NCBI RefSeq assembly: GCF_030317035.1
Contig: NZ_JASZYK010000001.1
Coordinates: 124,001-188,000 of the forward strand
Direction of reading: 5' to 3'
DNA length: 64,000 bases
Origin: Variovorax sp. J22G73
Lineage (GTDB): Bacteria; Pseudomonadota; Gammaproteobacteria; Burkholderiales; Burkholderiaceae_C
A program made the translations under genes and the position numbers. The notes under the pieces are model-generated. The model searched no databases, had not been told where the DNA came from, and was given only the letters and a program-made list of their open reading frames with translations. This document shows positions 16,513 through 26,465 of the stretch, one piece after another; positions within the stretch are counted from its first letter, which is position 1; every line of letters begins with the position of its first letter.

Positions 16513-16634
16513 CGTTCTGGCGCAGGCACGCGAAGCAGTGTTGGCAAACAGCACCAAGTGCGTGCACCCCCGGGGAACCCCCGTGCGGGCACGCACCTTG
16601 CACTGCTAGCATGCCCGTTCACTTTTGTTGCTGA

Positions 16635-17615
16635 ATGATTGCCTTTGTACTGCGCCGCCTGATCCAGGCCGTGATCGTGATGGTCGCGGTCGCGTTCATC
16701 GCCTTCCTCCTTTTCCAATACGTGGGCGACCCCGTCGTGTTCCTGCTGGGACAAGACGCCAAGCCTGACCAGATCCGCGAATTGCGCGCCTCATTGGGGC
16801 TCGACCAGCCCTTCTTCGTGCAGTTCTGGCATTTCCTGGTGAATGCCGCACAAGGAGAGTTCGGTCTCAGCCTGCGCCAGGGCGCGAAGGTGTCGCGCCT
16901 GATCGGCGAGCGCTTTCCCGCCACGCTCGAGCTCGCGCTCGTGGCCGCCGCGCTGGCGCTGTTCATCGGCATCCCGATGGGCGTGTACACGGCGCTGCGC
17001 CGCGGCACCTTCATGAGCCAGGTGTTCATGACCGTGTCGCTGCTGGGCGTGTCGCTGCCCACCTTCCTAATCGGCATCCTGCTGATCCTGGTGTTCGCGG
17101 TCACGCTGGGCTGGTTCCCGAGCTTCGGGCGCGGCGAGACGGTGAACTTCGGCTGGTGGACCAGCGGCCTGTTCCGCGTCGACGGCTGGCACCACATCGT
17201 GTTGCCCGCGGTGACGCTGGCGATCTTCCAGCTCACGCTCATCATGCGGCTGGTGCGCGCCGAGATGCTCGAGGTGCTGCGCACCGACTACATCAAGTTC
17301 GCGCGCGCGCGGGGCCTGTCGAACCGCGCCATCCATTTCGGCCACGCGCTCAAGAACACGCTGGTGCCGGTCATGACGATCACCGGCCTGCAGCTCGGCG
17401 GGTTGATTGCCTTCGCCATCATCACGGAGTCGGTGTTCCAGTGGCCGGGCATGGGGCTGCTGTTCATCCAGGCCGTGACCTTCGCCGACATCCCGGTGAT
17501 GGCGGCCTACCTCTGTCTCATTGCCTTGATCTTCGTGGTGATCAACCTGGTGGTCGACCTGCTGTATTTCGTGGTCGATCCGCGGTTGCGCGTTGGCAAG
17601 GCGGGAGGGCACTGA
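16635..17615 (+). CDS. Peptide-type ABC importer, permease 1 (DppB-like)
   Basis: Encodes 326 residues with about six membrane helices. It starts MIAFVLRRLIQ, typical of DppB/GsiC permeases, and contains the EAA-type coupling loop near ...YIKFARARGLSNR. It forms the inner-membrane channel with the permease at 20582. It is the first gene of the operon; the terminator of the porin is 120 bases upstream. There is no strong ribosome site. The start is set by conservation of the N-terminus. The substrate is not given by sequence; the operon's amidohydrolase suggests peptides or N-acyl amino acids. Confidence 0.92.
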   Translation: MIAFVLRRLIQAVIVMVAVAFIAFLLFQYVGDPVVFLLGQDAKPDQIRELRASLGLDQPFFVQFWHFLVNAAQGEFGLSLRQGAKVSRLIGERFPATLELALVAAALALFIGIPMGVYTALRRGTFMSQVFMTVSLLGVSLPTFLIGILLILVFAVTLGWFPSFGRGETVNFGWWTSGLFRVDGWHHIVLPAVTLAIFQLTLIMRLVRAEMLEVLRTDYIKFARARGLSNRAIHFGHALKNTLVPVMTITGLQLGGLIAFAIITESVFQWPGMGLLFIQAVTFADIPVMAAYLCLIALIFVVINLVVDLLYFVVDPRLRVGKAGGH

Positions 17616-17616
17616 C

Positions 17617-18891
17617 ATGACGACGGCAACCACAGCCGAGGCGCCGCGCCTGCAGGCATCGGGACGCGCGTTTGCGCATATCGCCAGCTTCTACCCCGAG
17701 ATCGCGGCGTTTCGCCGCGACCTGCATGCGCACCCGGAGCTCGGCTTCGAAGAGGTCTACACCTCGGGCCGCGTGCGCGAAGCCTTGCGCGCCTGCGGCG
17801 TCGACGAGATCCACGAGGGCATCGGCAAGACCGGCGTGGTGGGCATCATCCGCGGTCGCTCGACGGCCAGCGGCCGCATGATCGGCCTGCGCGCCGACAT
17901 GGACGCGCTGCCCATGCGCGAGGACAACGACTTCGGCTGGCGCTCCGCCAACGACGGCCTCATGCACGGCTGCGGCCACGACGGCCACACCACCATGCTG
18001 GTCGGCGCCGCGCGCTACCTGGCCGAGACGCGCGACTTCGACGGCACCGCCGTATTGATCTTCCAGCCCGGCGAGGAAGGCTTCGCCGGCGCGCGCGTGA
18101 TGATCGAGGACGGCCTGTTCGACCGCTTTCCGGTGAACGCCGTCTACGCCATGCACAACTGGCCCGCCATGCCGGCCGGCACCGTGGGCATCAACCGCGG
18201 CGCCATGATGGCCGCGGCCGACCGCATCACCATCCACATCAAGGGCAAGGGCGGCCACGGGGCGCACGCGTACCAGACGGTCGACCCGGTCATCGTCGCC
18301 GCGCACATCATCACCGCGGCCCAGAGCATCGTCTCGCGCAACGTGCGTCCCATCGACGCGGCCGTGCTGAGCATCTGCGCGATGCAGGCCGGCGACCTGG
18401 GCGCCATGAGCGTGATTCCGGGCGAGGCCACGCTGGTGGGCACGGTGCGCACCTTCAGCGCGCGCGTGCAGGCGCAGGTCGAGCAGCGCCTGGGCGAGCT
18501 GTGCACGGCCATTGCCGCGGGCTTCGGCGCCACCGCCCGCATCGAGTACGAGCGTATCTACCCCGCCACCATCAACACCGCGCCCGAGGCCATGTTCGCG
18601 GCCGACGTGGCCGAGTCGCTGGTGGGCGCCAAGAACGTGGACCGCAACATGGAGCCCAGCATGGGCGCCGAAGACTTCTCCTTCATGCTGCAGAAAAAAG
18701 CCGGCGCCTACCTGCGCATCGGCCAGAACGTGCACAACGGCGCGTACCTGCACAACAGCCGCTACGACTTCAACGACGAGATCCTGCCGCTCGGCGCCGC
18801 GCTGCATGCCGGCCTGATCGAGCAGGGCATGCCGCTTGCCGCTACCCGCGGTGCGCAGCCAGGAAAAGCAGCCGCCACCGCGGCGACGTGA
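17617..18891 (+). CDS. M20-family amidohydrolase (hippurate-hydrolase type)
   Basis: Encodes 424 residues from ATG 17617, preceded by GGGAGGG. Metal-binding motifs of the M20D/AbgB-hippuricase group are seen: GLRADMDALP, the HGCGHDGHTTML box, QPGEEGFAGA, and near the end SMGAEDFSFM. The dimerisation lid domain carries GKGGHGAHA. It lacks a signal peptide, so it acts in the cytoplasm on the imported substrate, cleaving an amide to release an amino acid and an acyl or amino acid part. It lies directly between the first permease and the binding protein of the same operon, one base after the permease stop. Exact substrate unknown. Confidence 0.9.
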   Translation: MTTATTAEAPRLQASGRAFAHIASFYPEIAAFRRDLHAHPELGFEEVYTSGRVREALRACGVDEIHEGIGKTGVVGIIRGRSTASGRMIGLRADMDALPMREDNDFGWRSANDGLMHGCGHDGHTTMLVGAARYLAETRDFDGTAVLIFQPGEEGFAGARVMIEDGLFDRFPVNAVYAMHNWPAMPAGTVGINRGAMMAAADRITIHIKGKGGHGAHAYQTVDPVIVAAHIITAAQSIVSRNVRPIDAAVLSICAMQAGDLGAMSVIPGEATLVGTVRTFSARVQAQVEQRLGELCTAIAAGFGATARIEYERIYPATINTAPEAMFAADVAESLVGAKNVDRNMEPSMGAEDFSFMLQKKAGAYLRIGQNVHNGAYLHNSRYDFNDEILPLGAALHAGLIEQGMPLAATRGAQPGKAAATAAT

Positions 18892-18922
18892 TGTGTTCGA
18901 TTTCAACCCGAGGAGTGTCCCC

Positions 18923-20509
18923 ATGAGTTTCAAGAAGAGTGTGGCTGCGGCCGCCGTTTTGTGCGCCCTGGGCGCCGTCAGCATGGTCGCCGGCGCGCAG
19001 ACCATCCGCGTTTCCAACCAGGGCGACGCGCTGTCGCTCGACCCGCACTCGCTCAACGAGTCGCTGCAGCTGAGCACCACCGCCAACGTGTATGAAACCC
19101 TGGTCGGGCGCAACAAGGACCTGAGCGTGGCGCCGCTGCTGGCCACCAGCTGGAAGCAGACCTCGCCCACGGTGTGGCGCTTCGAGCTGCGCAAGAACGT
19201 GCAGTTCCACGACGGCACGCCGTTCAACGCCGACGACGTCATCTTCAGCTTCGCCCGCGCCTCCGGCGACGGTTCGGACATGAAGTCGAACACCACCGAC
19301 ATCAAGGAAGTGCGCAAGGTCGATCCGTACACCATCGAGATCGAGACCAAGGGTCCGTTCCCGATCCTGCCCGACGTCATCACGCAGCTCATGATCATGA
19401 GCAAGAAGTGGTGCGAAGAGAACAAGGCCGTCACGCCGGTGGACCGCCGCAAGGGCATCGAGAACACCGCCTCGTTCAAGGCCAACGGCACCGGCCCGTA
19501 CCGCGTGCGCGAGCGCCAGCCCAACGTGCGCACCGTGTTCACGCGCAACCCCACCTACTGGGGCAAGATCGAAGGCAACGCGCAAGAGGTCATCTTCACG
19601 CCCATCGCCAATCCCGCCACGCGCGTGGCCGCGCTCATCTCCGGCGAAGTCGACGTGATGGAGCCGGTGCCGGTGCAGGACATTGCCCGCGTCAACGCCA
19701 GCCCCACGGCCCGCGTGATCTCCGGCCCCGAGCTGCGCACCATCTTCCTGGGCATGGACCAGAAGCGCGACGAGCTGCTCTACTCCAGCGTGAAGGGCAA
19801 GAACCCGTTCAAGGACAAGCGCGTGCGCCAGGCCTTCTACCAGGCCATCGACATCGTCGGCATCCAGCGCACCGTGATGCGCGGCGCCTCGCGCCCGACC
19901 GGCCTGATGGTCGGCCCCGGCATCAACGGGTGGACCGAAGCGCAGGACAAGCGCCTGCCGCTGGACGTCGAAGGCGCCAAGAAGCTGCTGGCCGACGCCG
20001 GCTACCCCAACGGCTTCGAGGTGTCGCTGAACTGCCCGAACGACCGCTACGTGAACGACGGCCAGATCTGCCAGAGCGTGGCCTCCAACCTGGCGAAGAT
20101 CGGCGTCAAGATCAACCTCGTGGCCGAGACCAAGGGCACCTACTTCCCGAAGGTGCTGCGCCGCGACACCAGCTTCTACATGCTGGGCTGGACCCCGACC
20201 ACCTACGACTCGCACAACGCGCTGACCGCGCTGATGGCCTGCCCCGACGACAAGACCGGCGCCGGCCAGTTCAACCTGGGCGCGTACTGCAACCCGAAGG
20301 TCGACGAGCTGACCAAGAAGATCCAGTCCGAGACCGACAAGCCCAAGCGCGACGCGATGATCAAGGAAGCCTTCGACCTGCACACCGCCGACATCGGCCA
20401 CCTGCCGCTGCACCAGCAGACGCTGGCCTGGGGCGTGAGCAAGAAGGTGTCGCTCACGCAGATGGCCGACAACTACATGCCGTTCAAGTGGATGAGCATC
20501 AAGCCGTGA
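18923..20509 (+). CDS. Peptide-type ABC importer, periplasmic binding protein (family 5)
   Basis: Encodes 528 residues from ATG 18923 with AGGAG at 18911-18915. The signal peptide ends at ...VAGAQ. The SBP_bac_5 fold is recognisable by the N-terminal ALSLDPHSLNES, by WRFELRKNVQFHDGTPFNADDV and by SDPHN-like segment TTYDSHNALTAL. Two cysteines (LNCPND and QICQS) and another pair (LMACPDD, AYCNP) may form disulfides. It delivers the ligand to the permeases. The tandem hairpins after its stop separate it from the downstream permease and ATPases, which would favour a high level of the binding protein. Confidence 0.94.
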   Translation: MSFKKSVAAAAVLCALGAVSMVAGAQTIRVSNQGDALSLDPHSLNESLQLSTTANVYETLVGRNKDLSVAPLLATSWKQTSPTVWRFELRKNVQFHDGTPFNADDVIFSFARASGDGSDMKSNTTDIKEVRKVDPYTIEIETKGPFPILPDVITQLMIMSKKWCEENKAVTPVDRRKGIENTASFKANGTGPYRVRERQPNVRTVFTRNPTYWGKIEGNAQEVIFTPIANPATRVAALISGEVDVMEPVPVQDIARVNASPTARVISGPELRTIFLGMDQKRDELLYSSVKGKNPFKDKRVRQAFYQAIDIVGIQRTVMRGASRPTGLMVGPGINGWTEAQDKRLPLDVEGAKKLLADAGYPNGFEVSLNCPNDRYVNDGQICQSVASNLAKIGVKINLVAETKGTYFPKVLRRDTSFYMLGWTPTTYDSHNALTALMACPDDKTGAGQFNLGAYCNPKVDELTKKIQSETDKPKRDAMIKEAFDLHTADIGHLPLHQQTLAWGVSKKVSLTQMADNYMPFKWMSIKP

Positions 20510-20515
20510 TCCCCA

Positions 20516-20573
20516 GGGCCGCTCTGTGAGCGGCCCGACCATGGGCCCGCTTCTTGCGGGCCCATTCCTTTTT
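20516..20573 (+). terminator. Tandem hairpins inside the importer operon (partial terminator)
   Basis: The first hairpin is a perfect 9-bp stem GGGCCGCTC/GAGCGGCCC (20516-20536). The second is a 9-bp stem TGGGCCCGC/GCGGGCCCA (20542-20563) followed by a T-rich run to 20573. The latter looks like a genuine intrinsic terminator, located between the binding-protein gene and the next permease. Read-through is needed for the rest of the operon. Confidence 0.7.
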
Positions 20574-20581
20574 GCCTCACG

Positions 20582-21493
20582 ATGAAAAAAACACTAGCCC
20601 GCTGGCTCGACAGCGATGTCGGCTACAGCTTTCGCACCTCGCCGGTGGCGATCGTGGCAGCGCTCATTGCGCTGGTCTGCGTCATCTGCGCGTTGTTCGC
20701 CGGATGGGTCTCCCCGCACAACCCGTTCGACCTCGCGGTGCTCGAACTCGGCGACGCCCGGCTGCCGCCCGCGTGGAGCGCCGAAGGCACTTCCAAGTAC
20801 CTGCTGGGCACCGACGACCAGGGCCGCGACATTCTCTCGGCCGTGATCTACGGCGCGCGCATTTCGCTCATCGTCGGCCTGGTGTCGGTGGTGCTGTCGG
20901 TGGCGGTCGGCGTGGTGCTGGGCCTGCTGGCCGGCTTCTTCGGCGGCTGGCTCGACTCCTTCCTCATGCGCGTGTGCGACGTGATGCTGTCGTTTCCGCC
21001 CATCCTGGTGGCGCTGCTCATCTCGGGCGTCGGCCGCGCGCTGTTTCCCGGCGCGAACGAGTCGCTGGCCTTCGGCGTGCTGATCATTTCCATCTCGCTC
21101 ACGGGCTGGGTGCAGTACGCGCGCACGGTGCGCGGCTCCACGCTGGTGGAGCGCAACAAGGAATACGTGCAGGCCGCGCGCGTCACCGGCGTGGCGCCCA
21201 TGCGCATCATGCTGCGCCACGTGCTGCCCAACGTGATGGGGCCGGTGATGGTGCTGGCCACCATCCAGGTCGCGACCGCGATCATCACCGAGGCCACGCT
21301 GTCGTTCCTTGGCGTCGGCGTGCCGCCCACCTCGCCCTCGCTGGGCACGCTCATCAGCATCGGCAACCAGTATCTGTTCTCGGGCGAATGGTGGATCACG
21401 GTGTTCCCGGGTCTGATGCTGGTGCTGATTGCGCTGAGCGTGAACCTGCTGGGCGACTGGCTGCGCGACGCGCTCAACCCGCGCCTGCGCTGA
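20582..21493 (+). CDS. Peptide-type ABC importer, permease 2 (DppC-like)
   Basis: Encodes 303 residues. It has an N-terminal OppC-type membrane anchor, a periplasmic loop with LGTDDQGRDILSAVIYGAR, a signature of this subfamily, and five further helices with the coupling loop near EYVQAARVTGV. It pairs with the permease at 16635. The ATG follows the tandem hairpins by only 8 bases and has no ribosome site, so translation might depend on upstream structure. The order binding protein, hairpins, permease, two ATPases is typical apart from the early position of the first permease and hydrolase. Confidence 0.93.
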   Translation: MKKTLARWLDSDVGYSFRTSPVAIVAALIALVCVICALFAGWVSPHNPFDLAVLELGDARLPPAWSAEGTSKYLLGTDDQGRDILSAVIYGARISLIVGLVSVVLSVAVGVVLGLLAGFFGGWLDSFLMRVCDVMLSFPPILVALLISGVGRALFPGANESLAFGVLIISISLTGWVQYARTVRGSTLVERNKEYVQAARVTGVAPMRIMLRHVLPNVMGPVMVLATIQVATAIITEATLSFLGVGVPPTSPSLGTLISIGNQYLFSGEWWITVFPGLMLVLIALSVNLLGDWLRDALNPRLR

Positions 21494-21514
21494 ACAGAAA
21501 AGGACAACGCCACC

Positions 21515-22581
<1,067 letters not shown>

Positions 22582-22585
<4 letters not shown>

Positions 22586-23631
22586 GCGCCGTGATCGAAC
22601 CCCGTGACAACGCAGGCACGGCCGCGGCCGCTTCCACCGGCGAACCGCTGGTGGTCGCGCACGACCTCGCGCGCACCTTCGACGTGTCGCCACCCTGGCT
22701 CAACCGCGTGCTCGAGCGCAAGCCGCGCGTGCTGCTGCATGCGGTGGACGGCGTGAGCTTTTCCATCGAGCGCGGCAAGACGCTGGCGCTGGTGGGCGAG
22801 TCGGGCTGCGGCAAGAGCACCGTGGCGCGCCTGCTGGTGGGCCTGTACGCGCCCACGCGCGGCGGCCTGCAGTTCGACGGGCAGGACGCGCACGCCGCCT
22901 TCAAGACGCCAGAGGGCCGCAAGCTGCGCCGGCGCATCCAGATGATCTTCCAGGACCCGTACGCGAGCCTGAACCCGCGCTGGATCGTGGAAGACATCAT
23001 CGGCGAGCCGCTGCGCGAGCACGACATCCTGACCGACAAGGCCGCGCTGCGCGAGCGCGTGGGCGAGCTGCTGAAATCGGTCGGCCTGTCGCCGCTGGAC
23101 ATGAGCAAGTACCCGCACCAGTTCTCGGGCGGGCAGCGCCAGCGCATTTCCATTGCGCGCGCGCTGGCCACGCAGCCCGAGTTCCTGGTGTGCGACGAGC
23201 CCACCTCGGCGCTGGACGTGAGCGTGCAGGCGCAGGTGCTCAACATCATGAAGGACCTGCAGCGCGAGCAGGGCCTGACGTACCTCTTCATCTCGCACAA
23301 CCTCGCGGTGGTGCGCCACGTGGCCGACCAGGTCGGCGTGATGTACCTGGGCCGGCTGGTCGAGGTGGCCGACAAGCACACGCTGTTCGCGGCGCCGCAG
23401 CACCCGTACACGCGCATGCTGCTGGACGCCATTCCGCAGATGAAGCACACCGGCCGCCAGCGCACGCCGGTGCAGGGCGAGGTGCCCAACCCGCTGAACC
23501 CGCCCACGGGGTGCGCCTTTCATCCGCGCTGCCCGCACGCCAATGCGCGCTGCTCGTCGGAGCGGCCGAAGCTGCTGAGCATCCGGGGCGTGCAGGTGGC
23601 GTGCCACGCGGCCGAAGAAGGGCGCATCTAG
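22582..23631 (+). CDS. Peptide-type ABC importer, ATPase 2 (DppF-like)
   Basis: Encodes 349 residues. Walker A GESGCGKSTV, Q-loop FQDPYASLNP, signature FSGGQRQR, Walker B VCDEPTSALD and SHNLAVV switch are present. The C-terminal domain has the Cys cluster GCAFHPRCPHANARC. It is the partner of the ATPase at 21515 and the last gene of the operon. No clear terminator was found in the 131 bases before the next gene. Confidence 0.95.
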
Positions 23632-23762
23632 CGGGTGTGTTCGGGGGCGCGCCCTGCGCCTCGTCTAGCACCGACCCGTATTTCCGGGTCGGCGCCGCGT
23701 GATCGGCGGAAGGTCTATAACTCCTCGGTGCTTTCGTATAAACACACCAAGGAGAACAGCAC

Positions 23763-23942
23763 ATGTGGGCCTTGCTCTTGTTGCCCTTCATCGGGCTTCT
23801 GTGGCTGCCGTTCTACAACAGCCCCTTGCCCGAGCTGTTCGGCTTTCCCTTCTTCTACTGGTACCAGCTGCTGTGGGTGCCCATTACCGCGCTGCTGATC
23901 TGGGTCGTGTACCGCAGCGGGTATGAAGAGGGAGACGAATGA
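23763..23942 (+). CDS. DUF3311-type small membrane protein
   Basis: Encodes 59 residues with two hydrophobic segments (MWALLLLPFIGLLWLPFYN and the WVPITALLIWVVY region) and an acidic C-terminus EEGDE. AAGGAG at 23749-23754 precedes the ATG. Its stop overlaps the start of the symporter, so the two are coupled. Small proteins of this type commonly precede MctP-like sodium:solute symporters and are thought to be an accessory subunit; the function is not established. It is too short for routine gene finding to be certain, but position, ribosome site and topology support it. Confidence 0.85.
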   Translation: MWALLLLPFIGLLWLPFYNSPLPELFGFPFFYWYQLLWVPITALLIWVVYRSGYEEGDE

Positions 23943-25444
23943 TGGACGGCCACGTCAACTGGACCGCGCTCGCGGTCTTCGTCTTCTTCTTCCTGCTGGT
24001 CACCGTGATGGGCTTCTGGGCCTCGCGCTGGCAGAGCGGCGGCGCCAGCAGCAAGGGCGCGCATCTCGACGAATGGGGACTGGGCGGGCGCAACTTCGGC
24101 ACCTGGATCACCTGGTTCCTGGTGGGCGGCGATTTCTACACCGCCTACACCGTGATCGCCGTGCCCGCGCTGGTGTACGCCGTGGGCGCCTACGGTTTCT
24201 TCGCGCTGCCGTACACCATCCTCGTGTACCCCATCGTCTTCGTCATCATGCCCAAGCTGTGGCACGCGGCGCACAAGGCCGGCCACGTCACGGCCGCCGA
24301 CGTGGTGTACGGGCGCTACGGCTCGCGCGCGCTGGAGCTGGCCATCGCGGTGACGGGCGTGGTCGCGACCATGCCGTACATCGCGCTGCAGCTGGTGGGC
24401 ATGGAGGTGGTCATCAAGGCGCTGGGGCTCACGGGCGAGCTGCCGCTGGCGGCGGCCTTCGTGATCCTGGCGCTGTACACCTACTCGGCGGGCCTGCGCG
24501 CGCCGGCGCTCATCGCCTTCGTGAAGGACCTGATGATCTACATCGTGGTGCTGGTCGCGGTGGTGCTGGTGCCCATGAAGCTGGGCGGCTACGCCAGCGT
24601 GTTCCATGCGGCCGGCGACGCCTTCGCGGCCAAGGGCGGCGCCACCGGGCTCACGCTGAAGCCCGCGCAGTACCTGCCGTACGCCAGCCTGGCGCTGGGC
24701 TCGGCGCTGGCGGCCTTCATGTACCCGCACACGCTCACCGGCATCTTCGCGGCCAGGAGCGCCAACACCATCCGCAAGAACGCCGTGTTCCTGCCGGCGT
24801 ACACGGTGCTGCTGGGGCTCATCGCGCTGCTGGGCTACATGGCCTACGCGGCCAAGCTCACGGTGAAGAGCAACAACGACGTGGTGCCCGCGCTGTTCAA
24901 CGCGCTGTTCCCGTCGTGGTTCGCGGGCTTCGCGTTCGCGGCCATCGCCATCGGCGCGCTGGTGCCGGCGGCGGTGATGTCGATCGGCGCGGCCAACCTG
25001 TTCACGCGCAACTTCTGGAAGGCCTACGTGAAGCCCGACGTCACACCCGCGGGCGAGGCCAAGGTCGCGAAGATCGTCTCGCTGGTGGTGAAGCTGGGGG
25101 CGCTGGTGTTCATCCTGTTCCTGCCTACGCAGTTCGCGCTGGACCTGCAGCTGCTGGGCGGCCTGTGGATATTGCAGACCTTTCCATCTGTGGTGTTCGG
25201 CCTGTTCTTCGGCTGGTTCCGCGCACCGGCCCTGCTTGCCGGCTGGGCGGTGGGGCTGGTGGGCGGCAGCTGGCTGGCGTTTTCGGACGGCATCAAGCCG
25301 GTGCACACCTTCGTCATCGGCGATGGCAGCTACACGCTGTACACCGGGCTGACCGCGCTGGTGCTCAACATCGTGGTGGCGGTGCTGGTGCAACTGGTGG
25401 TGAAGGGCGGGCCGCTGCGCGAGCCGGTGCTCGCGAGAAAGTGA
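23939..25444 (+). CDS. Sodium:solute symporter, MctP-like
   Basis: Encodes 501 residues with about 13 membrane helices of the SSS family. Supporting features are the N-terminal GLGGRNFGTWITWFLVGGD, the SSS signature region with GALVPAAVMSIGAANLFTRN, and the pairing with a DUF3311 protein. Related transporters carry monocarboxylates such as lactate, pyruvate or alanine; the actual substrate here is inference. It overlaps the preceding small gene at ATGATG, and either ATG (23939 or 23942) could start it. No regulator is adjacent. Confidence 0.88.
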   Translation: MMDGHVNWTALAVFVFFFLLVTVMGFWASRWQSGGASSKGAHLDEWGLGGRNFGTWITWFLVGGDFYTAYTVIAVPALVYAVGAYGFFALPYTILVYPIVFVIMPKLWHAAHKAGHVTAADVVYGRYGSRALELAIAVTGVVATMPYIALQLVGMEVVIKALGLTGELPLAAAFVILALYTYSAGLRAPALIAFVKDLMIYIVVLVAVVLVPMKLGGYASVFHAAGDAFAAKGGATGLTLKPAQYLPYASLALGSALAAFMYPHTLTGIFAARSANTIRKNAVFLPAYTVLLGLIALLGYMAYAAKLTVKSNNDVVPALFNALFPSWFAGFAFAAIAIGALVPAAVMSIGAANLFTRNFWKAYVKPDVTPAGEAKVAKIVSLVVKLGALVFILFLPTQFALDLQLLGGLWILQTFPSVVFGLFFGWFRAPALLAGWAVGLVGGSWLAFSDGIKPVHTFVIGDGSYTLYTGLTALVLNIVVAVLVQLVVKGGPLREPVLARK

Positions 25445-25522
25445 ACCTGCTGCCGGGCGCGCACTGAAAAAAGTGTGCGCAAAGGCACCGCCTCGCGCCG
25501 GAATCTGTTGCAGAGTGCCGCC

Positions 25523-26428
25523 ATGCCAATGACGACGACACTCGCCACCTCCGAACTGGGCCGCCGCGGCTTCCTGATGGGCACCGCCCTGGGCGCGACC
25601 GCGGTGCTGGCCTCGCTGGCCTGCCGCGTGCAGGCCGCCGTGCCGGCCCGGCGCATGCCGGTCGTGTTCATCGGCCACGGCACGCCCATGAACGCCATTG
25701 CCGACAACGCCTTCACGCGGCGGCTGTCGGCCTGGGGCCGCGAGCTGCCGCGGCCCACCGCCATCCTCAGCGTGTCGGCGCACTGGTTGAGCCGTGGCGC
25801 CACCGGCGTGGGCGTGCAGGCCAACCCGAAGACGATCCACGACTTCGGCGGCTTTCCGCAGGCGCTGTTCGACGTCGAATACCCGGCGCCGGGCCATCCC
25901 GCGCTGGCCCGCGAAGCAGCCGGCGTGGTGAAGCAATCTGCGGTGATCGCGACCGACCAGTGGGGCCTGGACCACGGCACCTGGTCGGTGCTGAAGCACC
26001 TCTACCCCAAGGCCGACGTGCCCGTGTTCCAGCTGAGCATCGACTACGACAAGCCCGCCGCCTTCCACTACGCCGTGGGCCGCGACCTGGCCGCGTTGCG
26101 CGACAGGGGCGTGCTGGTGATGGGCAGCGGCAACGTGGTGCACAACCTGCGCGCCACCGACCGCGGCACGCCCGACGGGCCCAGCGCGAGCAGGCCCTGG
26201 GCGCAGTCCTTCGACGATGCGGTGAAGTCCGCCTTGGCGGGGCGCGACGACCGCGCGCTGGTCGACTACGAGAAGCTGGCGGGCGCGGGCACCGCGGTGG
26301 CGACGCCCGACCACTACTACCCCTTCCTCTACGCCCTTGGTGCCGCAGGAAGCGGTGAGCGCGCGAAGACGGTCTACGAGGGATTCCAGTCGGGCACGCT
26401 CAGCATGCGGTGCCTGCAGTTCGGCTGA
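25523..26428 (+). CDS. DODA-type extradiol ring-cleavage dioxygenase, with Tat-like signal
   Basis: Encodes 301 residues from ATG 25523. The LigB-like class III dioxygenase fold has metal-ligand histidines in FIGHGTPMN, VSAHWLS, and GSGNVVHNLR, and the catalytic region LDHGTW. It is similar to YgiD / 4,5-DOPA extradiol dioxygenases. Unusually it carries an N-terminal twin-arginine motif RRGFLMG followed by a hydrophobic stretch ending near VQAAV, suggesting export of a folded metalloenzyme to the periplasm. The substrate is unknown. A further in-frame extension upstream to 25475 lacks support. Confidence 0.85.
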   Translation: MPMTTTLATSELGRRGFLMGTALGATAVLASLACRVQAAVPARRMPVVFIGHGTPMNAIADNAFTRRLSAWGRELPRPTAILSVSAHWLSRGATGVGVQANPKTIHDFGGFPQALFDVEYPAPGHPALAREAAGVVKQSAVIATDQWGLDHGTWSVLKHLYPKADVPVFQLSIDYDKPAAFHYAVGRDLAALRDRGVLVMGSGNVVHNLRATDRGTPDGPSASRPWAQSFDDAVKSALAGRDDRALVDYEKLAGAGTAVATPDHYYPFLYALGAAGSGERAKTVYEGFQSGTLSMRCLQFG

Positions 26429-26465
26429 GCGCACGGCCTTCCGTCAGGTCGGCCGAAAGGGCTGG

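Noticed and set aside
23855..26434. An 859-codon minus-strand frame opposite the symporter and dioxygenase genes.
   Set aside because: No recognisable domain, and both genes on the plus strand have family motifs, ribosome sites and proper lengths.
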